Position numbers and translations under genes: made by a program. DNA of 64,000 nucleotides from Nocardioides sp. IC4_145 (GTDB taxonomy: Bacteria > Actinomycetota > Actinomycetes > Propionibacteriales > Nocardioidaceae): positions 1-64,000 of the forward strand of contig NZ_JAANMS010000013.1 in assembly GCF_011250565.1 (NCBI RefSeq), in the 5' to 3' direction. Positions 8,104 to 17,060 of this stretch are shown here, piece by piece; within the stretch, counting starts at the first letter, position 1; each line of letters opens with the position of its first letter. The notes beneath the pieces were generated by a model, which searched no databases, was not told the DNA's origin, and saw nothing but the letters and a program-made list of their open reading frames with translations.

Positions 8104-11100
8104 ATGACCGCCACCGCCGCCGCACCAGCCGTGAGGATCCCGGGTACGACGTACCGCCTCGCGCGCCGTCCGGTGGCTGGTGCCGTCCCCACCCTCGACG
8201 AGCACCAGCAGCGCGTCGTCGACCACGCCGGCGGGCCGCTGCTCGTGCTCGCGGGGCCGGGCACGGGCAAGACGACGACACTGGTCGAGGCGATCGTGCG
8301 CCGGATCGAGGAGGGCGCGCGGCCCGACCAGGTGCTGGCGCTGACCTTCTCCCGCAAGGCCGCCGAGCAGCTGCGCGACCGGGTGACCGCGCGGCTGGGC
8401 CGCACGATGGCGACCGGGCTGTCCTCGACGTTCCACTCCTTCGCCTACGCGCTGGTGCGGCGCTACGCGCCGGCGGAGCTGTACGCCGCGCCCCTGCGCC
8501 TGCTGTCGGCCCCCGAGCAGGACGTGGTGCTGCAGGAGCTGCTCACCGACGCGCCCGAGTCCGTGCGCTGGCCCGACCACCTGCGCGCGGCCGTCGGCAC
8601 GCGCGGCTTCGCGCGCGAGGTGCACGCGGTGCTGGCCCGGGCCCGCGAGCGCGGCCTGGACCCGGCCGACCTGGCCGCGCTGGGGCGGGCCGAGGGCGTG
8701 CCCGAGCTGGAGGCGGCCGGGCTGTTCCTGGAGCAGTACCTCGACGTCCTGGGCGACCAGTCCGCGATCGACTACCCCGACCTGGTCGCGCGGGCCGTCA
8801 TCGAGGCGCAGGTGCACCGCGAGGAGCTGCGGTCGCAGCTGCGGCACGTCTTCGTCGACGAGTACCAGGACACCGACCCCAGCCAGGTGGCGCTGCTGCG
8901 GGCCATCGCCGGCGACGGGCGGGACCTGACCGTCGTGGGTGACCCGGACCAGTCGATCTACGGCTTCCGCGGCGCCGACGTGCGCGGGATCCTCGACTTC
9001 CCCCGCGAGTTCCCGACCCGGGAGGGCGAGCCGGCGCCGGTGGTCGCGCTCGGCACGACCCGACGGTTCGGGTCGCGGCTGCTGCGCGCCTCGCGCACGA
9101 TCGCCGCCTCGATCGGCGTCACCGGCTCCATCCCGCTCGAGCAGTACACCGCGTTCCGCAACCCGGTCCCGGCCGACAACGCCCACGGCCCGGGCAGCGT
9201 CGAGGTGCTCACCTTCGACACCCACCGGGCGGAGACCGAGCACACCGCCGACCTGCTGCGCCGCGCCCACCTCGAGGACGGCGTCCCGTGGTCGGAGATG
9301 GCGGTGCTGGTGCGTTCCGGCCGGGCCTCGATCCCGGGTCTGCGGCGCTCGCTCGCGGCGGCCGGCGTGCCCGTCGAGGTCGCCGCCGACGAGACGCCGC
9401 TGGTGCGCGAGCCCGCGGTGCTGCCGCTGCTCGGCGCCCTCGGCGTGGTCGTCGATGCGGAGGTCGAGGACCCGGCCGACGGGGACTTCGTCGGCGCGGA
9501 CCGGGCCGAGGCGCTGCTGACCTCGCCGCTGGGCGGCCTGGACGCGACCGACGTGCGCGCGCTGACCCGCGCGCTGCGTGCCGCCTCGCCGGGCACGCCG
9601 GCGCGCGAGCTGGTCCGGCGCGCGGTGCTCGACCCGGCCGCGCTCGCCGGGCTCGACGGCGAGCCGGCCCGCCGGGCCCTGCGCCTGGCCGACCTGCTCG
9701 CCCGGGCCCGGCAGGCGCTGGCCGACGGCGCCACCGCCGAGGAGGTGCTCTGGCTGCTGTGGGACGGCACCGACTGGGGCCGCCGCCTGCGGCACGCGAC
9801 GACCGCCGGCGGCCAGGCCGCGCGCCTGGCCCACCGCGACCTCGACGCGCTGTGCGCGCTCTTCGAGGTGGCCGCGCGCACCGAGGAGCAGCAGGGGCAC
9901 CGCAGCGTCCGCAGCTTCCTCGAGACGCTGCGCGCCCAGGAGATCCCGGCCGACACCCTCGCCGACCGCGGCGTGCGCGGGGAGGCGGTCCGGCTGCTCA
10001 CGGCGCACCGCTCCAAGGGCCTGGAGTGGCGGCTGGTCGTCGTCGCCCACGTGCAGGAGGGCGCCTGGCCCGACCTCCGCCGCCGCGACTCGTTGCTCCA
10101 GGCCGACCGGATCGGCAGCGACGGCCTGCTGCCGCCGCTGACCCGGGGCGCGATGCTCGCCGAGGAGCGCCGGCTCTTCTACGTCGGGGCCACCCGCGCC
10201 AAGCAGCGCCTGGTCGTCACCGCGGTCAAGTCGCCCGACGACGAGGGCGAGCAGCCCTCCCGGTTCCTCGCCGAGCTCGGCCGTGAGCCGGTCCACCGGG
10301 TCGGCCGCCCGCGCCGCCCGCTGTCGATGGCGGGGCTGGTCTCCGAGCTGCGCCGCACCGTCGCCGACCCCGGCGAGCCCGAGGCCCTCCGCCGGGCCGC
10401 CGCTCGACGGTTGCGGCTGCTCTCCGAGCTCGACGTCCACGGTCGCCCCGTGGCTCCGCAGGCGGAGCCCGCGACCTGGTGGGGGCTGCGCGCCCCGAGC
10501 CGGTCCGAGCGCCCGGTGCGCCCGGCCGAGGAGCCGCTCACGCTCTCGGCGAGCGCGCTCGACGGCCTGCTGACCTGCCCCGCGCAGTGGTTCCTCCAGC
10601 GCGAGGCCGGCGGCGAGGTCGTCAGCTCCAGCGGGCAGGGCTTCGGCAAGGTCGTCCACGCGGTCGCGGAGCGGCTCGCCAACGGCTCCCTCGGGGTCGC
10701 GGCCGAGGACGTCGACGTCGAGCGCGACCTGATGCCGCTGGTCGACGAGGTCTGGGGACGGATGGAGTTCCGCACCCCCTGGTCCCGCGCCCGCGAGCGC
10801 GAGGCGGTCGCCGCCGCGCTCGAACGCTTCCTCACTTGGCACCGGCGGCCTGGAGCCCGCACGGTGCTGGCCGTCGAGCCGAAGATCCGGGCCGAGGTGA
10901 CCCTGCCGGACGGCCAGGTCGTCCGGCTGCACGGGTACGCCGACCGGCTCGAGCTCGACGAGGACGGCCGTGTCGTCGTCGTCGACCTCAAGACCGGCAA
11001 GTACGCCCCGACCGGGCCCGAGGTGCAGCGGCACTCCCAGCTCGGGCTCTACCAGCTCGCCGTCGACGCCGGCGCCGCCGACGAGCACCTCCGCGCAGCC

Positions 11101-11349
11101 GGCGTGGAGGGCCCCGGAAGCTCCGGCGGAGCCGAGCTCGTCCAGCTGCGGCTGGGGGAGGAGCTGCCCAGGGTGCAGCACCAGCCGCCGGCCGACGGCG
11201 ACGCGCCGCGCCTCGTCGAGGAGCAGCTGGCCGCCGCGGCGGCCGCGCTCCGCGCCGAGGAGTTCGTCGCCCGCCCCGGCGGCCACTGCGACCGCTGCGC
11301 CTTCACCGCGATCTGCCCCACCAAGGCCTCAGGGACGGTGCTCTCGTGA
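8104..11349 (+). CDS. adnA: AdnA-like helicase-nuclease subunit (UvrD/RecB family)
   Basis: A 1081-residue subunit of the actinobacterial AdnAB motor-nuclease that resects DNA double-strand breaks. The N-terminal superfamily I helicase has Walker A GPGTGKT at 51-57, DEYQDT near 252 and GDPDQSIYGFRGAD after it. The helicase C domain has LLTAHRSKGLEW and GATRAKQRL. The C-terminal RecB-like nuclease has VVVDLKTGKY near 960 with a downstream Gln/Tyr motif. Four cysteines (C825; C1062, C1065, C1071) match the one-plus-three arrangement of iron-sulfur RecB-family nucleases such as AddB. It is joined to adnB by a GTGA overlap. Confidence 0.9.
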   Translation: MTATAAAPAVRIPGTTYRLARRPVAGAVPTLDEHQQRVVDHAGGPLLVLAGPGTGKTTTLVEAIVRRIEEGARPDQVLALTFSRKAAEQLRDRVTARLGRTMATGLSSTFHSFAYALVRRYAPAELYAAPLRLLSAPEQDVVLQELLTDAPESVRWPDHLRAAVGTRGFAREVHAVLARARERGLDPADLAALGRAEGVPELEAAGLFLEQYLDVLGDQSAIDYPDLVARAVIEAQVHREELRSQLRHVFVDEYQDTDPSQVALLRAIAGDGRDLTVVGDPDQSIYGFRGADVRGILDFPREFPTREGEPAPVVALGTTRRFGSRLLRASRTIAASIGVTGSIPLEQYTAFRNPVPADNAHGPGSVEVLTFDTHRAETEHTADLLRRAHLEDGVPWSEMAVLVRSGRASIPGLRRSLAAAGVPVEVAADETPLVREPAVLPLLGALGVVVDAEVEDPADGDFVGADRAEALLTSPLGGLDATDVRALTRALRAASPGTPARELVRRAVLDPAALAGLDGEPARRALRLADLLARARQALADGATAEEVLWLLWDGTDWGRRLRHATTAGGQAARLAHRDLDALCALFEVAARTEEQQGHRSVRSFLETLRAQEIPADTLADRGVRGEAVRLLTAHRSKGLEWRLVVVAHVQEGAWPDLRRRDSLLQADRIGSDGLLPPLTRGAMLAEERRLFYVGATRAKQRLVVTAVKSPDDEGEQPSRFLAELGREPVHRVGRPRRPLSMAGLVSELRRTVADPGEPEALRRAAARRLRLLSELDVHGRPVAPQAEPATWWGLRAPSRSERPVRPAEEPLTLSASALDGLLTCPAQWFLQREAGGEVVSSSGQGFGKVVHAVAERLANGSLGVAAEDVDVERDLMPLVDEVWGRMEFRTPWSRAREREAVAAALERFLTWHRRPGARTVLAVEPKIRAEVTLPDGQVVRLHGYADRLELDEDGRVVVVDLKTGKYAPTGPEVQRHSQLGLYQLAVDAGAADEHLRAAGVEGPGSSGGAELVQLRLGEELPRVQHQPPADGDAPRLVEEQLAAAAAALRAEEFVARPGGHCDRCAFTAICPTKASGTVLS

Positions 11350-14300
11350 CCTCGACCATGCCCGACCGGACCCCGGCCACCGGCGCGCCGGACATCACCA
11401 CGCCCGAGCAGCTGCGCGACCTCATGGGCGTGCGGTGGACGTTCAGCGAGCAGCAGTTCGCCGCGGTCACCGCGCCCCTGGAGCCGGCCGTCGTCATCGC
11501 GGGAGCCGGCTCGGGCAAGACGACCGTGATGGCCGCCCGCGTGGTCTGGTTGGTCGCGACCGGCCGGGTCGCCCCCGGCGAGATCCTCGGCCTCACCTTC
11601 ACCACCAAGGCGACCGCGGAGCTCCAAACCCGGATCCGCGACAGCCTGCGCCAGGCCGGGCTCCTGCCCGAGCGCGGCACCCGCGCGCCCGGCCCGGACG
11701 GCGAGGAGCAGGAGGTCGAGGAGCCGACGGTCGCGACCTACCACTCCTACGCCTCGGCGCTGCTCTCCGAGCACGGCCTGCGCATCGGCCACGAGCCCGA
11801 CACCCGGCTGGTCGCGGACGCCAGCCGCTACCAGCTCGCCGCGCGTGCGGTGCAGCGGTACGCCGCGCCCGTGGACCAGCTGACCGACTCCCCGCGCCAC
11901 GTCGTGCAGTACCTCCTCGCCCTCGACGGCGAGATGAGCGAGCACCTCGTCGGCCCCGCCGAGGTCCGCGCCCACGACGAGCGGCTGCGCCCGCTGCTGC
12001 TCGAGGGCATGGCCACCGAGCACCGCAAGACCTACCGCGCACTCAACGAGAAGGCGGTCGCGGCGATCGACAAGCGGGCCGAGCTGCTCGGGCTGGTCGA
12101 GGCCTACCGCGCGCTCAAGCGGCACCACGGGCTGATGGACTTCTCCGACCAGATCGCGCTCGCCGCCCGACTGGCCGAGCAGTGCCCCGAGGTCGGCGAG
12201 GCCGAGCGCTCGAAGTTCAAGGTCGTGCTGCTCGACGAGTACCAGGACACCTCCGTGGCCCAGGCGCTCATGCTGCGCCGGCTCTTCTCCGGTCCCGACC
12301 CGGACACCGGCCTGGGCCACCCGGTGATGGCCGTCGGTGACCCCAACCAGGCGATCTACGGCTGGCGCGGGGCGTCGGTGTCGAACATCCTCGAGTTCAC
12401 CCGCGAGTTCCCGGCCGCCGACGGCGCGCCCGGCACGACGTACCCGCTCACGGTCAACCGCCGCTCGGACGAGCGGATCCTGGCCACGGCCAACCACCTG
12501 GCCGCCGAGCTGTACGCCGGCCGCCCGGACCTGCGGCCCCTCGAGGCGGCACCGGACGCCTCGCCGGGCGAGGTGCGCGCGGTCGTGCACGAGACCTGGG
12601 ACGACGAGCTGGCCTGGCTCGGCGACCGGGTGCTGGAGACCCACGCGGCGCTCTCGGCGACCAAGGACGGCCCGTGCTGGCGCGAGATCGGCGTGCTCAC
12701 CCGCGACAACGCGCACGCCGCGGCCGTCTTCGACGCGTTGAGCGAGCGGGAGGTCCCGGTCGAGATCGTCGGCCTCAAGGGCCTGCTGCGACTGCCGGAG
12801 GTCTCCGAGGTCGTCGCGACGCTGACGTTGGTCCAGGACGTCACCGCCAACGCCGCCCTCCTCACGCTGCTCGCCGGCCCGCGCTGGGCGATCGGCCCGC
12901 GCGACCTCGCCCTGCTCGGCCGGCGGGCGCGGGAGCTGGCCGGCGACACCTCGGGGGCGACGGCCTTCGCCGACGTGCGTGCCCAGCTGGCTGCCGCCGT
13001 CGAGGGGGCCGACCCGACGGAGATCGCCTCCCTGTGCGACGCGCTGGAGGACCCGGGCGACCTGGCGTACTCGCCCGAGGCACGCGAGCGGTTCGCTCTG
13101 CTGGCCGCCGAGCTGCGACGACTGCGCCAGGCGGTCGGCGAGCCGATCCTCGACCTGGTCCGGCGCATCGTCGACACGACTGGCATCGACGTGGAGCTGG
13201 CCTCCTCGGTCAGCCCCGCGGCCGCCGCGCGGCGCGACAACCTCGACCTGTTCGTCCAGGCGGTCGCGGAGTTCCAGGCCGTCGACGGCCAGGTGACGCT
13301 GCCGGCGCTGCTGGCGTGGCTCGAGGCCGAGGACGAGTTCGGCCAGGGGCTCGACGTCGCGACCCCGTCGGAGGCCGACTCGGTCAAGCTGCTGACCGTC
13401 CACCGGGCCAAGGGCCTGGAGTGGGACGCGGTCTTCCTCGTCGGCGTGACCGAGCGGAAGTTCCCGACCAACCGCACCCGGTCGAGCTGGCTGACCGTCC
13501 CGTTCGTCATGCCGACCGCGCTGCGCGGCGACGCCCGGGACCTGCCCCAGCTGGCCGGCCACACGCCCGAGGACATCAAGGCCCTGGCCGGGGCGGTCAA
13601 GGAGCACGAGGCGCTCGAGGAGCTGCGGCTGGGGTACGTCGCGTGGACCCGGGCGCGGCACTCCCTGTGGGTCTCGGCCTGGCGCTTCGCGCCGCACCTG
13701 AAGAGCGGCCTCGGCCCCTCGGCGTACCTCTGCGCGACGCGGGACGCGATGGCGGCCTGGGGCGCGGAGCCGGACCGCTGGGCCGACTGCGCGGTCAAGG
13801 GCGAGGAGAGCCCGTACGCCGACCGCTCGCCCGACCTGCCCTGGCCGATCTCGCACCGCACCGCCGAGGTCGAGCGGCGCATCGCGGCCGCCCGGCGGGT
13901 GCGCGAGGCCGACCCGGTCACCGACGCCGAGCTGGCCGGCGGCATCGAGGACGGGATCGAGGACGTCCTCGAGCTGGAACGGGTCCAGCAGTGGGACGAG
14001 GAGATCGCCCGGCTGCTCGACGAGGCCCGGCGCGACCGCTCGTCGCACGTCGAGGTGGAGCTGCCGAGCAGCCTGTCGGCGACCTCGCTGGCCCGGCTGC
14101 GCGACGATCCCGACGAGCTGGCTCGCGACCTGGCCCGGCCGATGCCGCGGAAGCCGTCGTCGGCGGCACGCTTCGGCACCCGGTTCCACGCCTGGGTCGA
14201 GGCGCGGTTCGGCCAGCAGCTGCTGCTGGACCCCGACGAGCTGCCGGGCCGCGCGGACGTCGACATCGACGACGACGCCGACCTCCAGGAGCTGATCGCG

Positions 14301-14657
14301 CGCTTCGAGGGGGGTCCGTTCGCCGAGCGCGTCCCGCACGCGGTCGAGCCGTCGTTCGCGCTGGTGGTCGACGGCCAGGTGGTCCGTGGCCGCGTCGACG
14401 CGGTCTACCGCGAGGACACCGAGGACGGGGAGGGCTACCTCGTCGTCGACTGGAAGACCGGTCGCTCGGGGGAGGCGGACCCGCTCCAGCTGGCGATCTA
14501 CCGCCAGGCGTGGGCCGAGCTGCACGACCTGCCGGTCGAGCGGGTGCGGGCGGCGTTCTACTTCGTGCGCAGCGGGCGGGTCGTCGAGCCGACCGACCTG
14601 CCGGGGCGTCAGGAGCTGGCGGCCCTGCTGCGGGTGGCGGACGCACCGGAGAGGTAG
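11346..14657 (+). CDS. adnB: AdnB-like helicase-nuclease subunit (UvrD/RecB family)
   Basis: An 1103-residue partner of AdnA. Walker A GAGSGKT is at 53-59, LLDEYQDTS near 297, GDPNQAIYGWRGAS after it, LLTVHRAKGLEWD in the second RecA-like domain, and a C-terminal nuclease with VVDWKTGRS near 1035 followed by a QLAIYRQAW motif. In mycobacteria AdnB is the main translocating motor and both subunits cut one strand each; that division of labour is assumed here. GTG 11346 overlaps the adnA stop; ATG 11358 is an alternative. The final 49 bp overlap the convergent monooxygenase gene. Confidence 0.9.
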   Translation: MTSTMPDRTPATGAPDITTPEQLRDLMGVRWTFSEQQFAAVTAPLEPAVVIAGAGSGKTTVMAARVVWLVATGRVAPGEILGLTFTTKATAELQTRIRDSLRQAGLLPERGTRAPGPDGEEQEVEEPTVATYHSYASALLSEHGLRIGHEPDTRLVADASRYQLAARAVQRYAAPVDQLTDSPRHVVQYLLALDGEMSEHLVGPAEVRAHDERLRPLLLEGMATEHRKTYRALNEKAVAAIDKRAELLGLVEAYRALKRHHGLMDFSDQIALAARLAEQCPEVGEAERSKFKVVLLDEYQDTSVAQALMLRRLFSGPDPDTGLGHPVMAVGDPNQAIYGWRGASVSNILEFTREFPAADGAPGTTYPLTVNRRSDERILATANHLAAELYAGRPDLRPLEAAPDASPGEVRAVVHETWDDELAWLGDRVLETHAALSATKDGPCWREIGVLTRDNAHAAAVFDALSEREVPVEIVGLKGLLRLPEVSEVVATLTLVQDVTANAALLTLLAGPRWAIGPRDLALLGRRARELAGDTSGATAFADVRAQLAAAVEGADPTEIASLCDALEDPGDLAYSPEARERFALLAAELRRLRQAVGEPILDLVRRIVDTTGIDVELASSVSPAAAARRDNLDLFVQAVAEFQAVDGQVTLPALLAWLEAEDEFGQGLDVATPSEADSVKLLTVHRAKGLEWDAVFLVGVTERKFPTNRTRSSWLTVPFVMPTALRGDARDLPQLAGHTPEDIKALAGAVKEHEALEELRLGYVAWTRARHSLWVSAWRFAPHLKSGLGPSAYLCATRDAMAAWGAEPDRWADCAVKGEESPYADRSPDLPWPISHRTAEVERRIAAARRVREADPVTDAELAGGIEDGIEDVLELERVQQWDEEIARLLDEARRDRSSHVEVELPSSLSATSLARLRDDPDELARDLARPMPRKPSSAARFGTRFHAWVEARFGQQLLLDPDELPGRADVDIDDDADLQELIARFEGGPFAERVPHAVEPSFALVVDGQVVRGRVDAVYREDTEDGEGYLVVDWKTGRSGEADPLQLAIYRQAWAELHDLPVERVRAAFYFVRSGRVVEPTDLPGRQELAALLRVADAPER

Positions 14658-15676
14658 CGCCGCACGGCCGTCGCCGCCGTCCGCCCGGCCCGGTTGGCGC
14701 CGATCGTGCTGGCCGAGGGGCCGTAGCCGACCAGCTGCACCCGCGGGTCGGCGACGGCGGTCGTGCCGTCGAGCTGGATCCCGCCCAGCTCCGAGCGCAG
14801 CCGCAGCGGCGCCAGGTGGGCGACGGCGGGGCGGAACCCGGTCGCCCAGAGGATCGCGTCGGCCCGCTCGAGCGAGCCGTCGGGCATCCGCACGCCATCG
14901 GGCTCGACCGCGGTGAACATGGGGTGCCGGGCGTAGGCGCCGAGCCGGGCCGCCTCCTGCTCCTGCGGCCGCAGCGACAGCCCGGTCACGCCGACGACGC
15001 TGGTGGGCGGCAGCCCGCGGCGTACCCGCTCCTCGACCATCGCGACCGCCTCCCGCCCCCGGTCGGGGGTGAAGTCGTCGGTGCGCCACACCGGCGGGCG
15101 ACGGGTGACCCACAGCGTGTCGGCGACGAGCGCCAGCTCGCCGAGGTGCTGGACGGCCGACGCGCCGCCGCCCACGACGACGACGCGCTCGCCCCGGAAG
15201 TGCTCCGCGCCCGGGAACGCCACGGTGTGCCACTGCTCGCCCAGGAACATCTGGACGCCGGGGTAGTGCGGCACGAACGGTCGTCGCCACGTGCCGGTCG
15301 CGTTGACCAGCGTGCGGGTGGTCCAGCTGCGGTCGCCGGCGCGCACGAGGAGCAGGTCGTCCGGCCCGTCCTCGACGCGGTCGACCTCGACCGGGCGCAC
15401 GACGGGGAGGTCGTGGATCCGCTCGTAGTCGGCGAAGTACGCCGGCACGACGACGTTCGCGCGGCCCGCGTCACCGGCCGGCGGGTCGGCATCGGGGAGC
15501 GCAGCGACGCCGTGGACGTCGTGCATGGTCAGCGAGTCCCAACGGTGCTGCCAGGCCCCGCCGGGCGCGGGCTCGGCGTCGAGGACGACGTGGTCGAGAC
15601 CGAGGCGGCGCAGGTGGTACGACGCGGAGAGGCCGGCCTGGCCGGCGCCGACCACCACCGCGTCGTACGTCCTCAT
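14609..15676 (-). CDS. FAD/NAD(P)-dependent flavin monooxygenase-like oxidoreductase
   Basis: A 355-residue flavoprotein. The FAD-binding Rossmann motif GAGQAG is at 10-15, and a second dinucleotide motif GGGASA at 169-174 binds NADPH. An ATG (ATGF) block near the C-terminus is typical of class B monooxygenases such as CzcO/YUC-like proteins. The ATG at 15676 places GxGxxG at the usual distance from the N-terminus, although the frame continues upstream. The downstream 3' end overlaps adnB. The gene follows aztD on the same strand by 45 bp, so it may share the zinc-responsive transcript. Substrate unknown. Confidence 0.8.
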   Translation of the reverse strand: MRTYDAVVVGAGQAGLSASYHLRRLGLDHVVLDAEPAPGGAWQHRWDSLTMHDVHGVAALPDADPPAGDAGRANVVVPAYFADYERIHDLPVVRPVEVDRVEDGPDDLLLVRAGDRSWTTRTLVNATGTWRRPFVPHYPGVQMFLGEQWHTVAFPGAEHFRGERVVVVGGGASAVQHLGELALVADTLWVTRRPPVWRTDDFTPDRGREAVAMVEERVRRGLPPTSVVGVTGLSLRPQEQEAARLGAYARHPMFTAVEPDGVRMPDGSLERADAILWATGFRPAVAHLAPLRLRSELGGIQLDGTTAVADPRVQLVGYGPSASTIGANRAGRTAATAVRRYLSGASATRSRAASS

Positions 15677-15721
15677 GCCGTCCTCAACGCCGGGGCGACG
15701 GGGGTTAGTCCGTCGGACCAC

Positions 15722-16972
15722 TCACCCCGCCGTCGCGACGACCTCGTCCGGGGTGTGCGGCAGCCGGTGGGTGTCCACGACCTCCCCGGAGGCGAGGTCG
15801 ACGACGTGCAGCCGGTCGCGGGCGGGCTCGGTGACGTACGCCGTGTCCCCGACGACCTGCACGGTCGGCCGCGGCTGCTGCCAGTCCATCGGCTCGCGCC
15901 AGGGCTCGACCACGGGGAACGAGCGGCTGACCTCGGCGCGCCGGACGTCGACCACGTGCAGGGCGCCGTCGGTGCCGAGGACCAGGCCGTCGCCGTCCGG
16001 GGTCCGGGCCAGGGACCGGAAGGAGTAGCTGGCCGGCAGGTCGACCAGTCGCAGGGCCGCGTCGCGGGTGTCGACGACCGAGACCTTTGTGGGCCGCTCG
16101 AGCTCGGCGTCCGGGTCGCTCTTGTAGTCACCGAGCACGAACGGCGAGGTCTCGTGGCCGGCCTGGTTGCCGATCCGGCCGTACGCGTCCGGGCTGTCGA
16201 CCTTGGTGATGGTCCGTCCGTCGACGACGAGCAGGCCGTCCTCGCACCCGACGACCGCGACGTCGCCGGCGAAGGCCTCGCCGTGCACGCCCGGGCACTC
16301 GTCGCTCGCGGCCAGCTCCGCACCGGAGGCGGTGACCACCCGGACGCCGGAGCGGGACTCGGCGTCGCCGACGGTGTGCAGCAGGGTGCCCACGGCGCTG
16401 CGGACCGCGACGCCGTGGTGCGGCTCGGGGAGGGTGGTCGTGTCCACGACCGGGTCCTCGCCCTCCGCGATGCGGAACGGGTCGACCACCGTGACGTCGC
16501 CGGTCCCGTCGTCGAACAGGGTGGTGAGCCCGTCGTGGGCGACCGCGTGCCCGGGCTCCTCGGCCGGCACGGAGAAGGACGTCAGGGTCGGGTCCGTGCT
16601 CCAGGAGTGGCCGTGGTCGCCGTGCGCCTCGGTCCAGGAGCCGAGGTCGAGCGCGGTGAACGCACCGGCGGCGGAGACGAACGCGTGCCGGTCGTCGCCC
16701 GCCGGGTTGAGCCGGACGTAGCCGTCGAGCGGCTCGTCGAGCAGCACCTCGCCCGACTCCGGGTCGAGCACGAGCACGCCGCCGTCGTACGACACCGCCA
16801 CGCGCGGCTGGGGTCCGGCCTCCTCGACCGCCGTCGGCCCCGCCTCGGACGTCGGCGAGCGGTCGGCCGGGCTCGGTGCGCTCGTGGGATCGGAGGCCTC
16901 GCCGCAGGCGAGGAGGGAGGCCGACACGAGGGTCAGCAGGGGTGGCAGGAGCAACGCTCGATTCATCTTCAT
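15722..16972 (-). CDS. aztD: Zinc metallochaperone AztD-like lipoprotein
   Basis: A 416-residue secreted beta-propeller protein of the AztD family, periplasmic zinc chaperones that hand zinc to the AztC binding protein of an ABC importer. It has a lipoprotein signal with lipobox SLLAC (C23). The histidine-rich loop HGDHGH at 117-122 fits a zinc site. Repeated VVD/VLD-type blades run to the C-terminus. No aztABC transporter genes are adjacent, so it is an orphan here. Two Zur-box palindromes sit on its promoter and the transcript may be leaderless from ATG 16972; a second ATG lies at 16966. It is inserted, on the opposite strand, between adnB and nudC. Confidence 0.82.
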   Translation of the reverse strand: MKMNRALLLPPLLTLVSASLLACGEASDPTSAPSPADRSPTSEAGPTAVEEAGPQPRVAVSYDGGVLVLDPESGEVLLDEPLDGYVRLNPAGDDRHAFVSAAGAFTALDLGSWTEAHGDHGHSWSTDPTLTSFSVPAEEPGHAVAHDGLTTLFDDGTGDVTVVDPFRIAEGEDPVVDTTTLPEPHHGVAVRSAVGTLLHTVGDAESRSGVRVVTASGAELAASDECPGVHGEAFAGDVAVVGCEDGLLVVDGRTITKVDSPDAYGRIGNQAGHETSPFVLGDYKSDPDAELERPTKVSVVDTRDAALRLVDLPASYSFRSLARTPDGDGLVLGTDGALHVVDVRRAEVSRSFPVVEPWREPMDWQQPRPTVQVVGDTAYVTEPARDRLHVVDLASGEVVDTHRLPHTPDEVVATAG

Positions 16973-16986
16973 GAGAATGATTCTCA
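16972..16986. promoter_or_regulatory. Zur box 1 (proximal), perfect palindrome
   Basis: TGAGAATGATTCTCA is a perfect 7-1-7 palindrome of the Fur/Zur class, close to the actinobacterial Zur consensus TGAAAATGATTTTCA. It covers the predicted -10 of the aztD promoter and touches the first base of the start codon. Binding here should block transcription when zinc is sufficient. Confidence 0.8.
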
Positions 16987-16993
16987 GAGCAAA

Positions 16994-17008
16994 TGAGAAT
17001 GATTGTCA
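16994..17008. promoter_or_regulatory. Zur box 2 (distal)
   Basis: TGAGAATGATTGTCA has one break in symmetry. It lies 22 bp, about two helical turns, from box 1 and covers the predicted -35 of aztD. Two same-face boxes suggest cooperative binding of two Zur dimers. Confidence 0.75.
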
Positions 17009-17060
17009 ACTGAGACCCGTACCGGCCGGCCGGTCAGGGCGGCCGGTTTAGCCTCCGGAC

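Larger units (their letters stand above)
16972..17009 (-). promoter_or_regulatory. Predicted leaderless aztD promoter
   Basis: On the minus strand TTGACA (17009-17004), then an 18-bp spacer and GAGAAT (16985-16980) form a sigma-A-like promoter. The A of the aztD ATG at 16972 lies 8 bases after the -10 hexamer, where transcription would start, giving an mRNA with no 5' leader. No Shine-Dalgarno is present, which agrees. Confidence 0.55.

Noticed and set aside
6679..11286. 1535-codon open frame on the minus strand across the antiporter and adnA
   Set aside because: Antisense shadow of GC-rich coding DNA; His/Arg/Gly-rich sequence with no domains, while the plus strand encodes clear helicase motifs.
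11049..15290. 1413-codon minus-strand frame across adnB
   Set aside because: Shadow of adnB; no recognisable family and no ribosome-binding site.
16972..17008. Iron-responsive (DmdR/IdeR) operator
   Set aside because: The boxes have the 7-1-7 TGAnAATnATTnTCA form of Zur/Fur sites and not the TTAGGTTAGGCTAACCTAA type; the gene product is a zinc chaperone.
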